Assembly (NCBI GenBank): GCA_002338715.1
Contig: DDIR01000066.1
Span: 46,411-110,410, forward strand
Length of the DNA: 64,000 bases
Reading direction: 5' to 3'
Origin: Phycisphaerales bacterium UBA1845
Lineage (GTDB): Bacteria > Planctomycetota > Phycisphaerae > UBA1845
Made by a program: the position numbers and the translations under genes
Notes under the pieces: generated by a model
What the model was told of the DNA's origin: nothing
Seen by the model: only the letters and a program-made list of their open reading frames with translations
The model's database searches: none
Shown: positions 6,763 to 16,600 of the stretch, piece after piece
Layout of the letters: every line of letters starts with the position of its first letter
Numbering within the stretch: the stretch's first letter is position 1

Positions 6763-8886
6763 TTACTCCTGTTGGGCGGTTGCGACTTTCGCAGTGAAAA
6801 CGTCGCTGCCTTTCATGGTTTCGGGTTTGGCGATTCCAAATGCGGCAAGAATCGAGGGGCCCATGTCTTCAAGATCGGGGTCAGCAAACGGCACCTTGCG
6901 GTTCGAGAAAATCACGCCGGGCACAAGGTCGGTGGCGATGCAGTGATCGCTGCACCAGGCTTCCTTGTTGTCGTGCAGCATGGTCTTGGGTGATCCGCCC
7001 AGCGCTGTCGGCCAACCGCATCGATAGTCGAGTGCGTAGCCGATCTGCATGTCGGGTCCGTGGATGATTTCCGGTCCGCTGTAGACTTCGTCGGCGAAGT
7101 AGACTTCCTTGATCACGAATCGATCGGTCTGCGGGTCGCGGATGGTCTTGAGCTTCTCGCGGATCTCGTTCATCAGGTCGGTCTTGTCGATTTCGTTGAC
7201 GATGCCGTGTTTTTCGCGGCCTCTCATGTTGAGATACAAGCCGTTGATACCGACAGCGTAGGCTTTGGTGGCGCTCCAGTCGAATCCGCTGGTGTCGCTG
7301 CGACTGCCGTTCGGTTTGAGTTTGGCGTATCCGTTTTCGATGAGCCAGGTGTTGAGGTTCACGCCGCGGTCGAAGTCGGCGAACCCGTGGTCGGATACGC
7401 AGATGATGGTGGCATCGGGAAAGGCGTCCATGACTTTGCCAAGCGCCTTGTCGGCTTGGATGTAGACTTCGCGAACGACGTTTCTGTATTTGACGCTTTC
7501 TTCGGGTGTCAGGGCTGGGTGCGAGTCGGCCATCGCGGACCAGAACATGTGCGCAACCTGATCGGTGCTGCCGAAGTAGAAGAAAAGCAATCCGTCGGTG
7601 TAGTGTTCGATGGCGTAGTCGAGCAGGCGCACGCGTTCCGCGAAGATCAGGTCGGCTTGCTCGAGGAATTCATCGCGTGTGAGGATGCCGGCTCGAAGTC
7701 CCTGGGTATCTTCGGGAAGTCCTTGCGTGAAGAACGGTCCGGTGGCTTCGGAGACTTTCGTGCAAAGGTCGGCTGGTATGCTGATCGGCATTGCCGGCGC
7801 ATCGGGGTCGATCTGAACGGGCGTGACGTAAAGTTCGATGGTCGGTTGAACCTGGCGCAAACGCAGGCGCACCTTGCCCGACATCGATTGCGTCGAAGTC
7901 CCGGCGACGGTGGGCCCGAATCCAAAGTTGATCGTTTGCCAATCGCTCCACTCGCCGGCTTGCAGGAGAACGCGAGCACCGTCCCATTCGATCAGCGCCG
8001 AGTTGGTCTTCTTGTTGCGATAGATGGTGAACGGAACCTTGAGCGGTTCGTACAGTTGATCTTCGGTGGCTTTGTCGGGATCGAGCAATGCGTCGGGCGG
8101 TCCGTGGAATTCGCCGATCGCGACATCACCGCCAACCGGTTTCATGCTGAGGGTGTAGGCTTTTGCGCCACCGGTGTTTTTTATGTTTCGCGTGGAACCG
8201 GAGGTATAGAACGAACTTTCACCGGGGCTGCCGGTCAGGTCGGGCGTGCCCATGTCGGTGAGGGTGACAAAGTCGCCGGGACCGGGCGATTCGGACGGGG
8301 GGTAGTTGGCTGGCATCCGGTAGATGTGGGCATTGATGCCGGCTTCTGTCAGGTACTCCCAAAACGCGCGACCATTGCGGGCGATGGCCAACGTGCTCTC
8401 GCCCCACACGGGCAGTTTCCAATGTCCCCACGGGATCGCCCAGACGTCGCCGCTGCTGATGTTGGAGGTTGAGAATTTGGGGCTATAGGTGTCCGGATCG
8501 CGATGGATGAAGTCGAAGATGCCGTGTTCGCCGGGGTTGGTTCCGGTGGTGAACGTGGTCCATGCGACCGGGCTTTGCGGGGGTGTTGATGTGCCGAGCG
8601 GTTTGAACGAACCGGTGTCGGCGAGCTTGGAGAAGTTCGGTAGCAGACCTTGGTTGATCATTTCGGTGGAAAGCTTCGGGTCCATGCCATCGAAGCCGAG
8701 GACGATGACCTGCTTGCCGTGGGATTTTGCGCGCGGTGCGTCGTTGCACGCGATGCCCGTTGTGCAAAGGATTGCTGCGCACAGTATGAATGCGATTGCC
8801 TGCGCGTAGGGTGGGCCGTGCCCACCGCCGTTTGCGCGCTCAACGGATTGGTGGGCATGGCCCACCCTACAGTTAGCTCGAATCAT
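6763..8886 (-). CDS. Lipoprotein of the alkaline phosphatase / type I phosphodiesterase superfamily
   Basis: A 707-residue exported enzyme starting at the ATG at 8886, which overlaps the upstream paralogue's stop by ATGA. After an unusual 26-residue lead made largely by an inserted palindromic repeat comes a lipoprotein signal (AIAFILCAAILCTTGIAC). The catalytic domain shows the superfamily's metal motifs: VIVLGFDGMDP (first Asp), PPQSPVAWTTFTTGTNPGEH (nucleophile region), ICVSDHGFADFDRG (second metal pair), and EAWCSDHC near the end. These enzymes hydrolyse phosphate mono- or diesters outside the membrane; the substrate here is unknown. It is clearly paralogous to the next gene (same order of motifs, same SPVAW and AMPISxP stretches), and the pair is translationally coupled. 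Confidence 0.85.
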   Translation of the reverse strand: MIRANCRVGHAHQSVERANGGGHGPPYAQAIAFILCAAILCTTGIACNDAPRAKSHGKQVIVLGFDGMDPKLSTEMINQGLLPNFSKLADTGSFKPLGTSTPPQSPVAWTTFTTGTNPGEHGIFDFIHRDPDTYSPKFSTSNISSGDVWAIPWGHWKLPVWGESTLAIARNGRAFWEYLTEAGINAHIYRMPANYPPSESPGPGDFVTLTDMGTPDLTGSPGESSFYTSGSTRNIKNTGGAKAYTLSMKPVGGDVAIGEFHGPPDALLDPDKATEDQLYEPLKVPFTIYRNKKTNSALIEWDGARVLLQAGEWSDWQTINFGFGPTVAGTSTQSMSGKVRLRLRQVQPTIELYVTPVQIDPDAPAMPISIPADLCTKVSEATGPFFTQGLPEDTQGLRAGILTRDEFLEQADLIFAERVRLLDYAIEHYTDGLLFFYFGSTDQVAHMFWSAMADSHPALTPEESVKYRNVVREVYIQADKALGKVMDAFPDATIICVSDHGFADFDRGVNLNTWLIENGYAKLKPNGSRSDTSGFDWSATKAYAVGINGLYLNMRGREKHGIVNEIDKTDLMNEIREKLKTIRDPQTDRFVIKEVYFADEVYSGPEIIHGPDMQIGYALDYRCGWPTALGGSPKTMLHDNKEAWCSDHCIATDLVPGVIFSNRKVPFADPDLEDMGPSILAAFGIAKPETMKGSDVFTAKVATAQQE
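8806..8870. repeat. Long palindromic repeat (family B) inside a coding start
   Basis: Two 21-base arms at 8806-8826 and 8850-8870 match as inverted repeats at 20 of 21 positions (outer end GTAGGGTGGGC). They enclose 23 bases with a further short stem (CCGTT/AACGG). A second copy begins at 63983 and runs off the window, and a fragment lies at 11327-11340. This copy is translated as part of the phosphodiesterase lipoprotein's N-terminus. Confidence 0.85.
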
Positions 8887-11075
8887 GCAGCCGCTCCTTT
8901 CGACGCGGCGCCGTTGACTTGCACGTTCAGCGGTTTGCCGTCCATATGCTTGGGAACGTTGACGCCGAAGAGTTTCATCACCGTTGGCCCGAGGTCGAGC
9001 AATCGCGGGTTGGCGTCTTCGATCGGTTTGTTGCAAAAGAGAATGCCCGGCACGATCTTCGGATCGATGCAGTGGTCGCCGCTCCACGCCTTGGTGTTGT
9101 CGCAGAATACGTTGTCGGTGACATCGCCGACGGCGGCTTCCCATGAAACGCGATAGCCTTCGTTGTATCCGACAATGATGTCGGGGGCGTGCTCGGCGTA
9201 TGGCCCTTTGTAAGACTGCCGGGCGCTGTACGCGCGGTTGACGGCGATCTCGTTGCGGCGCGGATCGATGAGGCCGGAAAGTTTTTCGCAAAGCTCGACG
9301 CGGAGGTCGTCGGCTTCCTTGCCTTCGTTGACGATGCCCTGGCTTTCGCGGTTGGCGACGTTGAGATAAATGCCCGCAAGTCCGAGGGCGTAGGCTTTGG
9401 TCTTGGACCAGTCGACGGTGGCTAGGTAGCGCTCACCTTCGGCTGGCTTCTTGAGCACCATGTACCCGTTGTCGATGAGCCAGCGATTCAGGTCGATGCC
9501 GTAGCGGAAGGTTTTGAATCCGTGGTCGCTGATGACCATGAGCAATGTGTCGTCCTGTTCGCACTTGGCCATCGTTTTTCCGACAAGTTTGTCCATCCGT
9601 TCGTAGAGTTCGGGGATGGCGTTCTTCAATCGCACTTCGCCGAAACCGTCGTGACCCGGGTGATCCTTGTCGATGTAGCGCCAGAACATGTGCTGGATGC
9701 GGTCGGTCCCGTCGAACACGCAGCAGACGAGTCCGCGTTTGAGTTTGCTCAAGGCGTCGTCGAGCATGACTTCGCGCTCGCTGTCGGCTTCGGTGCACTG
9801 GTGGAGGAAGGACGGATCTTCGAGAATTTGTTCGTTGAGCGCCCAGGTGTCCTCGGCTAATCCGAGCGTGGCGAACGAGCCTTGCGACTTGGCCAAGTAG
9901 GTCGAGTAGACGGTCGGATGCGAGATCGGCATTGCCGGTTTTTCCGGATCGATCTGCAGCGGTGTGACGTACAGCTCAAATTCCGGTTCGGTGTTTTTTA
10001 GAAGGAACTGGCAGATGCCGTGCACCTTGATGCCCGGAGCCGCTTTGAAATGAAAGCGAATCCACGGCGTATATTCGTCTTTTTTCAGTTCGATTTTTTC
10101 GCCGCAGAGACTGAGCGTGGCTGAGTCCTTGCCGGTGATCGTGACTTCAAACGGCGCTTTCATCACACCGCCATCGACGCGGAGACTGTTCTCCGGTCCG
10201 ACGAGATGCGACTTGATGCGCTGCCCTTCGCGCACGACGTGAATCTGTTCTCCGCCGGTGTACGGAAGTTCGTCGGTTTTCTTGGTTGAATAAAAGCTGA
10301 ACGTCCCCTGGCTGCCGCGCAGGTCGGGCACACACATCGCCGAAAGCAACACGCCGCGAAACTTTTCCGGAGGGAAGGTGATCGGGACGCGGATGATGTC
10401 GGAGAAGATGTTGTGCTCGCCGAGGTAGTTCCAAAATGGTTTGCCCTTGCGCAGCAAACGGATCGCGGGCTTGCCGATGGGCACGACGTATTTACCGATT
10501 TTCAAACTGCGCGACGACCCGCCGATGTGCACGCTTGAAAGCGTGGGCAGATAGTTGCGCCGATCGACGGTGAGGAAGTCAAAGATGTTGTGCTTGCCGG
10601 GATTGCAACCGGTGAGAAATGACGACCATGCCACAGGGCTTAGCGGTGGGAGCGTGGTGCCGAGTTTCTTGTAGCAACCCTGTTCGCGCAGCTTCTTGAG
10701 GTTGGGCATCTTCCCTTCAGCGATGTATTTCTCGACGAGGGTTGGTTCCATTCCGTCGAGTCCGACAATTACCGCGCGCTTAATTTTCGCATGGCGATAC
10801 GTTATTCGTCCACGAATGGAGCGGAATAACCACCGGATGGGCCAGGTGAATAAGGTTAATACTGCAGACAGCATGGCCACAAAAAAGACCATGAACGATC
10901 CAAGGACAGCAAACCCTGCTCCGGGGCCGATATAACCGTAGGCTGGCAGACTGGTCGTCAGTAAGATGACGGCGACAAGGATGGCCACCCGCCGACAGGT
11001 CGGGATCGAACACGGATGGTGACTTGGGGGCATGGGGGATCTTGCTTTCGGGGTTCGAGTCTGTCGTGACTTCAT
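8883..11075 (-). CDS. Membrane-anchored alkaline phosphatase / type I phosphodiesterase superfamily protein
   Basis: About 730 residues if started at the ATG at 11075; an ATG at 11033 is equally possible, as neither has a strong ribosome binding site. The N-terminus has two hydrophobic segments (VAILVAVILLTTSLPAYG, then FMVFFVAMLSAVLTLFTW) around a YIGPGAGFAV loop, so the catalytic domain is probably membrane-tethered outside the cell. The enzyme motifs are VIVGLDGMEPTLV, PPLSPVAWSSFLTGCNPGKH, MVISDHGFKTFRYG and KAWSGDHCIDP, which give the two-metal site of the alkaline phosphatase superfamily. It is the first gene of a coupled pair with a lipoprotein paralogue downstream. The substrate is unknown; phospholipid head-group or nucleotide diesterase activity is possible. 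Confidence 0.85.
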   Translation of the reverse strand: MKSRQTRTPKARSPMPPSHHPCSIPTCRRVAILVAVILLTTSLPAYGYIGPGAGFAVLGSFMVFFVAMLSAVLTLFTWPIRWLFRSIRGRITYRHAKIKRAVIVGLDGMEPTLVEKYIAEGKMPNLKKLREQGCYKKLGTTLPPLSPVAWSSFLTGCNPGKHNIFDFLTVDRRNYLPTLSSVHIGGSSRSLKIGKYVVPIGKPAIRLLRKGKPFWNYLGEHNIFSDIIRVPITFPPEKFRGVLLSAMCVPDLRGSQGTFSFYSTKKTDELPYTGGEQIHVVREGQRIKSHLVGPENSLRVDGGVMKAPFEVTITGKDSATLSLCGEKIELKKDEYTPWIRFHFKAAPGIKVHGICQFLLKNTEPEFELYVTPLQIDPEKPAMPISHPTVYSTYLAKSQGSFATLGLAEDTWALNEQILEDPSFLHQCTEADSEREVMLDDALSKLKRGLVCCVFDGTDRIQHMFWRYIDKDHPGHDGFGEVRLKNAIPELYERMDKLVGKTMAKCEQDDTLLMVISDHGFKTFRYGIDLNRWLIDNGYMVLKKPAEGERYLATVDWSKTKAYALGLAGIYLNVANRESQGIVNEGKEADDLRVELCEKLSGLIDPRRNEIAVNRAYSARQSYKGPYAEHAPDIIVGYNEGYRVSWEAAVGDVTDNVFCDNTKAWSGDHCIDPKIVPGILFCNKPIEDANPRLLDLGPTVMKLFGVNVPKHMDGKPLNVQVNGAASKGAAA

Positions 11076-11310
11076 TGCTTCACTACGTTTGGGCCTCAAA
11101 GCGGGTTCATGTGTATCCGCATTATCGTCCAGAACGCGGGAATGGGCCAGCGACGTGCAAAAGATGGATCGGGCCGGACGCCAAAATCGCGCCGATTGTC
11201 CGTTGCGATGCTGCCGAGGTTTTATCGGTCCGGGTTCAGGACAGCCCTGCCGCTGATCACGCCAGCAAACGTGCTTCGTATGTGTCCAAAGGACGTCATC
11301 CGTTGGCAGG

Positions 11311-11844
11311 ATGATCGCGGGGATTGGTAGGGTGGCCCACACAGAACCGGAAATTTGCGGGGAACTACGTGCGTTTGATCCGCTCTTTGCGCCGGTGGTG
11401 GCGTCCTGGGTTCAGACGCCGGCAGAACTTCGCTGGCTTGCCCCCCGGACCCCGCATCCGCTAACCCCGGTCAAGGTCGTGAATTGGACCAAGAAGACCG
11501 GTAAGGCGTTCTTGCTGTTTCAGCCGCAGGAATCGATCCCTTGCGGGTATGGCGAACTAAATCCCATGAAGGGCGACCCCTCGCACCTTTGGATTGGTCA
11601 TATCTTAATTGACAGCCAACGACGGCGGGAAGGTCTTGGGAGACTGTTGACGGACCTGCTCACACGAAAAGCGTTTGAAGACGAGAAGGCGAAGAAGGTT
11701 TCGTTGGTGGTTTTTCCGGACAACAAACCCGCGCTCGATTGCTACGTCAAGTGCGGGTACAAGATCGTTGCGGAAGAGTTCCAGCGATTCGACAGCCGCA
11801 CCGGTCCCGAGCGAATGGTCCGCCTTGGAAAAGTCGCGCCCTAG
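11311..11844 (+). CDS. GNAT family N-acetyltransferase
   Basis: A protein of about 177 residues with the GNAT core: strands GYGELNP and HLWIGHILID, then the acetyl-CoA loop RRREGLGRLLTDLL (R/Q-x-x-G-x-G/A), and the end FPDNKPALDCYVKCGYKIV, the usual helix-Tyr strand near the C-terminus. The acceptor is unknown. The start is uncertain: the ATG at 11311 has AGG directly before it, and a GTG at 11332 is the next option. A fragment of palindromic repeat B (11327-11340) falls in this first stretch, so the true start may be the GTG. It is divergent from the phosphodiesterase pair. Confidence 0.82.
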   Translation: MIAGIGRVAHTEPEICGELRAFDPLFAPVVASWVQTPAELRWLAPRTPHPLTPVKVVNWTKKTGKAFLLFQPQESIPCGYGELNPMKGDPSHLWIGHILIDSQRRREGLGRLLTDLLTRKAFEDEKAKKVSLVVFPDNKPALDCYVKCGYKIVAEEFQRFDSRTGPERMVRLGKVAP

Positions 11845-11951
11845 TTCGTCGACCACCGGGCCAATACCCGCACCGCGCAGTAATTGCAGGCGCATCTGCC
11901 CTTTCTGCGCGGATTTGAAAATCGCATTTTTCGATCGAATCGCGGTTCGAT

Positions 11952-12152
11952 TTATTCCGGCGTCGCGTCGGGTTCGATCACCGCGAACAAGCCGTCAATC
12001 AATCCGGTCACAATAGACGTCAGGCCGGACTGCACCTGCCCTGAAGCGATCGCCCGAAATTCCTCGGCTTGGGCGCATCCGCCTGCCATCGACAAGGTCA
12101 GCAATCCGCCTGTCATCAGAACCAATAACCGGTGCTTGTTTCGAGCCATCAT
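11952..12152 (-). CDS. Small putative lipoprotein
   Basis: A 66-residue product starting at the ATG at 12152, with AAGGAG nine bases upstream. It has a signal sequence (MMARNKHR, then LLVLMTGGLLTLSM) and a lipobox-like AGGC. The mature part is about 35 residues (AQAEEFRAIASGQVQSGLTS and a short hydrophobic VTGLIDGLFAVI). No family is recognised. The clear ribosome site and lipoprotein signal make it a credible small gene, between the GNAT gene and the TauE gene. Confidence 0.6.
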   Translation of the reverse strand: MMARNKHRLLVLMTGGLLTLSMAGGCAQAEEFRAIASGQVQSGLTSIVTGLIDGLFAVIEPDATPE

Positions 12153-12293
12153 GGGGTCTTTCTCCTTCAATACGGTGCCTTCAACGTTTGGCTCACTGCG
12201 CTATCGGCCAGCGACGTAAATTGCTTGGATGAGGTTGGTTTGGTGATGCCCGGCGCACAGCGGTGCGGCGCATTTTTTGCAGTAAATTCAGGC

Positions 12294-13169
12294 TTATTCG
12301 GTGGATGGCACGTCGCTTGATTGTGCGGTGGTCGATGGGGTTGCGGCGGCTTCCTTTGCTGAAAGTGAACGGCTGATGACGATCATCCGCGCGGAGGCGG
12401 CAAGCAGGATGAGCACGAGAGCGACGCGCAGGATTTTGATCGGGAGCGTGTGGGTGAGTCTGCTGCCGAGCATGCTTCCGACGATCGCGGGTGGGATCAA
12501 GGTGCCAGCCAGCCTCAGTGAATCGATCAGGTGGATGTCGTGGTGGCTGGTGACCAATGCCGCGTTCTTGAGGATCGCGCCGATCAGACTGAGGACGAGG
12601 ATGGTGGCGGCAGAGTTGGCGATCGCCTGCCGCAGCGGGACTTTAAGGAACCGCACCTGAAACGGGACGCAGATCACCCCGCCGCCGACGCCCAGCAATC
12701 CGGCGATAAAGCCCATCGGTGCGCCGATCCAGAGTGCAGCCCGCCAGCCGTTGCGGTACTGATCGGCGTCTTGATTTTCAGGGCGGATGGGGTTGGACCA
12801 GATTGCCATCACCTGCCGACCGGCCACCCAGAGGAGGAACACGCCGAACATGAGGATCAGGGTGGCTTGCCCGTGTCCGCGGAAGATGTCGAGTTCGCTG
12901 GTCCAGACGCCGACGAGAACAGCGATGCCAGCCGACGGGGCCATCGAGCGGACGATGGGGAAGATGATGGCTTTGACCTTGGCGTGCTGGATGAGGGCGG
13001 GCGCGACGACGAAGAAGTTGACGATCATCGCGGCGGCTTGGTAGAGGTGGGGGCGTGGTCCGAGGGCTTCGGTGAGGGCGGGGATCATGACGATGCTTCC
13101 GCCGATCCCGAGCAAACCGCCGAGGATGCCGGCTACAAAGCCGATGAGGATGACGATCAGGGTGTCCAT
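12294..13169 (-). CDS. TauE/SafE family sulfite/organosulfonate exporter-like permease
   Basis: A 291-residue protein, started at the ATG at 13169 where the hydrophobic sequence begins (MDTLIVILIGFVAGILGGLLGIGGSIVMIPAL). The family repeat is visible in both halves: GGLLGIGGSIVMIPAL near the N-terminus and GLLGVGGGVICVPFQ near residue 180. Each is the loop between helices of the duplicated TauE/SafE fold, with about eight membrane segments overall. The family moves sulfite, sulfonates or related anions; the actual substrate cannot be read from sequence. The C-terminus has a polar tail of about 30 residues (KEAAATPSTTAQSSDVPSTE). It is monocistronic and divergent from tRNA-Thr. Confidence 0.88.
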   Translation of the reverse strand: MDTLIVILIGFVAGILGGLLGIGGSIVMIPALTEALGPRPHLYQAAAMIVNFFVVAPALIQHAKVKAIIFPIVRSMAPSAGIAVLVGVWTSELDIFRGHGQATLILMFGVFLLWVAGRQVMAIWSNPIRPENQDADQYRNGWRAALWIGAPMGFIAGLLGVGGGVICVPFQVRFLKVPLRQAIANSAATILVLSLIGAILKNAALVTSHHDIHLIDSLRLAGTLIPPAIVGSMLGSRLTHTLPIKILRVALVLILLAASARMIVISRSLSAKEAAATPSTTAQSSDVPSTE

Positions 13170-13318
13170 AAGTCGCGATGTTATCGCACATTGTCGACTT
13201 GGCGAATGGCAATTGACAAGCGACTTTGACACCGGCTTGTGGGATGCGATAATTGAAACCGTCCGAAAGATTCCGCCCGCGCGGGTTTTGCAAAACGCGG
13301 GGTGGCCAAGGACGTTAC

Positions 13319-13390
13319 GCCGAGATAGCTCAACGGTAGAGCACAGCTTTCGTAAAGCTGAGGTTGAGGGTTCAAATCCCTTTCTCGGCT
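13319..13390 (+). tRNA. tRNA-Thr (anticodon CGT)
   Basis: A complete cloverleaf can be folded. The acceptor stem is GCCGAGA with TCTCGGC, the D arm GCTC-AACGGTA-GAGC, and the anticodon stem CAGCT with AGCTG closing the loop TTCGTAA (anticodon CGT). The variable loop is AGGTT and the T arm GAGGG-TTCAAAT-CCCTT. The discriminator base is T and no CCA is encoded. It lies alone between the TauE gene and the large subtilase gene. Confidence 0.95.
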
Positions 13391-13679
13391 GTCTTCATTG
13401 TGAACGACAGCAACGTCCACTTCGCTCACTTTTTCGTTCTGCACGTCTCGCTGGAAACAAGTTCGACACACAATTCATCAACAAGGCGTTTGATTCCTGT
13501 TGCGCTTGGTCGGTATCATCGAGCTTTGCGCGATGCAATTTCCCGGGCACAGGGGCGGTCTCGTTTTGGACGCTCGTTTGCGCACCGTCTGATTTCATCT
13601 CGCTGTGGTGGTCATTCATTTTCACGCTTGCATTCCGTTTGGGGTGTACCGCTTGGCGGTCTGGAGGATACTCTCGGTT

Positions 13680-16600
13680 ATGTTCATGAAAAAAATTGCA
13701 GGGATCGTGCGCGCCGGTGCGGCTGCGCTTTGCCTGGTGGTCGTTGCGTCACCAGTGTTTGCACAGGTTGCGGGTCACGACACGTCGAAGATCCGTTGGC
13801 GATCGGGCGAGGTGATGACCACGCTCAAGACGGCGCAGGAAGCCGCGACGGACTTAAGTGTCTTAGCCGGAAACCGCGCCGCGCAGAAGCACGTGGTGGT
13901 TCAGTTTGACGGTCCGCTGTCCGACGCTCAGCGTGCGAAGCTCAGTGCGGCTGGCGTGTCGCTGTTGAACTACGTTGGCGACAACGCGTACTTCGCGGCG
14001 TTTGACGATGCAGGCGTGAATCAGGATGCGCTTCGCGCGGTTTCGTCGCTTCGGGCATCGATGGCGATCGAGCGCGATTGGAAGCTTCACCCTTCAATCA
14101 TTCGTGACGAGGTTTTCGAGTGGGCGATCGTCGACGGCGCCAAGACGCCGCGTGCGAAAGACCCGATGGAGGAGGAAAGCCCGCGTCTGATCAACGACAA
14201 CCGCGAGATGGTCGTGGCGGTTTACGTCCTGTTCCATCCGGACATCAAGCTCGATACGGTCGGACTCGAAACGGTTCGCAGCCATGGCGGCAGAGTGCAG
14301 TCATACATGCGTTCGATCAACGGCTTCGTCGTGGAAATGCCGGCGAAGAATCTCAAGGCGCTGGCTGATGAAGATGCGGTGCAGTACATGGAACCGCCCC
14401 TCCCGCAGTTCAGCGAGATGAACAACAGCAACCGCGCCATCACTGGTGCGGACATCGTGCAAGCGGCTCCCTACAACCTCGATGGTTCGGGCGTCAGCGT
14501 GCTGGTTTACGACGGTGGCGAGGTGTTGGCTTCGCACCCGGACTTCGGCGGCCGGGCAACGGTTCGTGACAGCTCCGGCGTTTCGGACCACTCCACGCAC
14601 GTGGCCGGCACCATCGGTGGAAACGGTGCGGGCAGCAGTGGGTTGTATCGCGGGATGGCCCCCGCGGTGACCATCGAATCATACGGATTCGAGCAGCCGG
14701 GCGGACTCAGCCCCGGTTTCCTTTACACCGATCCGGGCGACCTCGAAGCCGACTACAACGAAGCGATCAACACCTTCGGTGCGGACATCTCGAACAACTC
14801 GATCGGAACGAATACGGCTCCGAACGGTTATCCGTGCGAGTGGACCGGTGACTATGGCGTGTGCGGCGCATTGATCGACGCGATTGCACGCGGCAGCCTT
14901 GGCAACCCCATGCGAATTGTCTGGGCGAACGGTAACGAGCGTCAGACCACACGCTGCGGTGATTTGTACAACACGACCGCTCCGCCGGCTGGTGCGAAAA
15001 ACCACATCACCGTTGGTGCGTTGAATTCAAACGACGACTCGGTGACAAGTTTCACCAGTTGGGGACCGGTCGATGACGGCCGACTCAAGCCGGACATCGC
15101 GGGACCGGGATGTCAGTCCAACGACGACTTTGACGTGACCTCGACGAGCAGTTCGGGCGGATATACCGGTAAGTGCGGAACGTCGATGGCGTCGCCGACG
15201 ATCGCCGGTCTGAGCGCGTTGCTCTTGCAGGACTATCGCGCCCAGTTCCCGGGTGAACCGGACTTCCGCAACTCGACGCTGAAGGCGATCTTCGCGAACA
15301 CGGCTGTCGATATTGAGCAGGTCGGACCCGACTACAAGACGGGTTATGGTTCGGTGCGTATTGAACCGGCGATCAACCTGGTGCGTGCGGAGAACTTCGT
15401 CGAGGAGACTGTGTCACAAGGTGACACTTACTCGCTGGTGATCGTGGTGAGCCCCGGCGATCCCGAGCTGCGCGTGACGCTGGCGTGGGACGACGTGCCC
15501 GGTACGCCCAACGTCAATCCGGTTCTCGTCAACGACCTGGATTTGCAGGTGTACGATCCCAATGGCGTTCGCCACTTCCCGTGGACGCTGAACCCGGCCA
15601 GCCCGGCGACGCCCGCGGTTCAAAATGCCGAAGACCATGTCAACAATATTGAGCAGGTGACTGTTGGGACGCCGATGGCCGGCGCCTGGCGCGTCGATGT
15701 CGTTGGTTTCAACGTGCCGCAAGGACCTCAGCCGTTCTCGGTGGCAGCCAACCCGGTGCTGGTCAATTGCAGCGATGCGGGACTGGCGCGTTTGGATCGG
15801 ACGAAGTACGCCTGCGAAAGCGAAGGCATCCTGACGGTGATCGACTGCGGACTTAATACGGATGATCTCGTCATCGAAACTGTCAGCGTCGAAGTGGCAT
15901 CGAGCACCGAACCGACGGGTGAGACGGTGATTCTCACCGAGACGGCGGGGGCTAGTGCCGCATTCGTGGCGACGATCGGATTCAGCACGGTGGATGGAGC
16001 CGGCGTGATTCAGGTGACGGCTGGCGATACGGTGACGCTGACCTACATCGATGCCGATGACGGTGATGGCGGTGTGAACGTTGTGGTGACCGATGTGGCT
16101 GTCGTGGACTGCACGCCGCCGGTGATCAGCAATGTGCAGGTGGGTACGGTGAATCCGCGTGACGCGGCGCTTTCGTTTGATACGGATGAGTCAAGCTTCG
16201 GTACGGTCAACTATGGCCTGTCTTGTGGGGCGCTGACTGAATCGGTTGGCGGCGGACTGGCGACGGCGCATGCGTTCGGTTTGACTGGTTTGACGGATGA
16301 TACGACGTACTTCTTCAGCGTGTCCGCATCGGATGAAGCCGGTAACAGCGCCACCGACGACAACGGCAGTGCGTGCTACAGCTTCACGACGCCTGAAGTT
16401 CCGGACTTCTTCACCGAGCAGTTTGCGGCTGGCCTGGACATCCAGAACAGCAAGATCACATTCACGCCAAATGGTTCGAATGATTTCTACGATGCGTGTA
16501 TCGAGTCGATCGTGTCGCTACCGACGGATCCGGCTGGCGGTACGAGCGTTTCGCTTTCGGACGACGGCAACTCATCGTTCGCGCCGGCGCAACCGATCTT

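Noticed and set aside
7060-8472. 470-residue open frame on the plus strand opposite the phosphodiesterase lipoprotein gene
   Set aside because: It is the complement of a well-supported gene with intact catalytic motifs. The translation is Val/Gly/Asp-rich without any domain, as expected for antisense reading of a high-GC gene.
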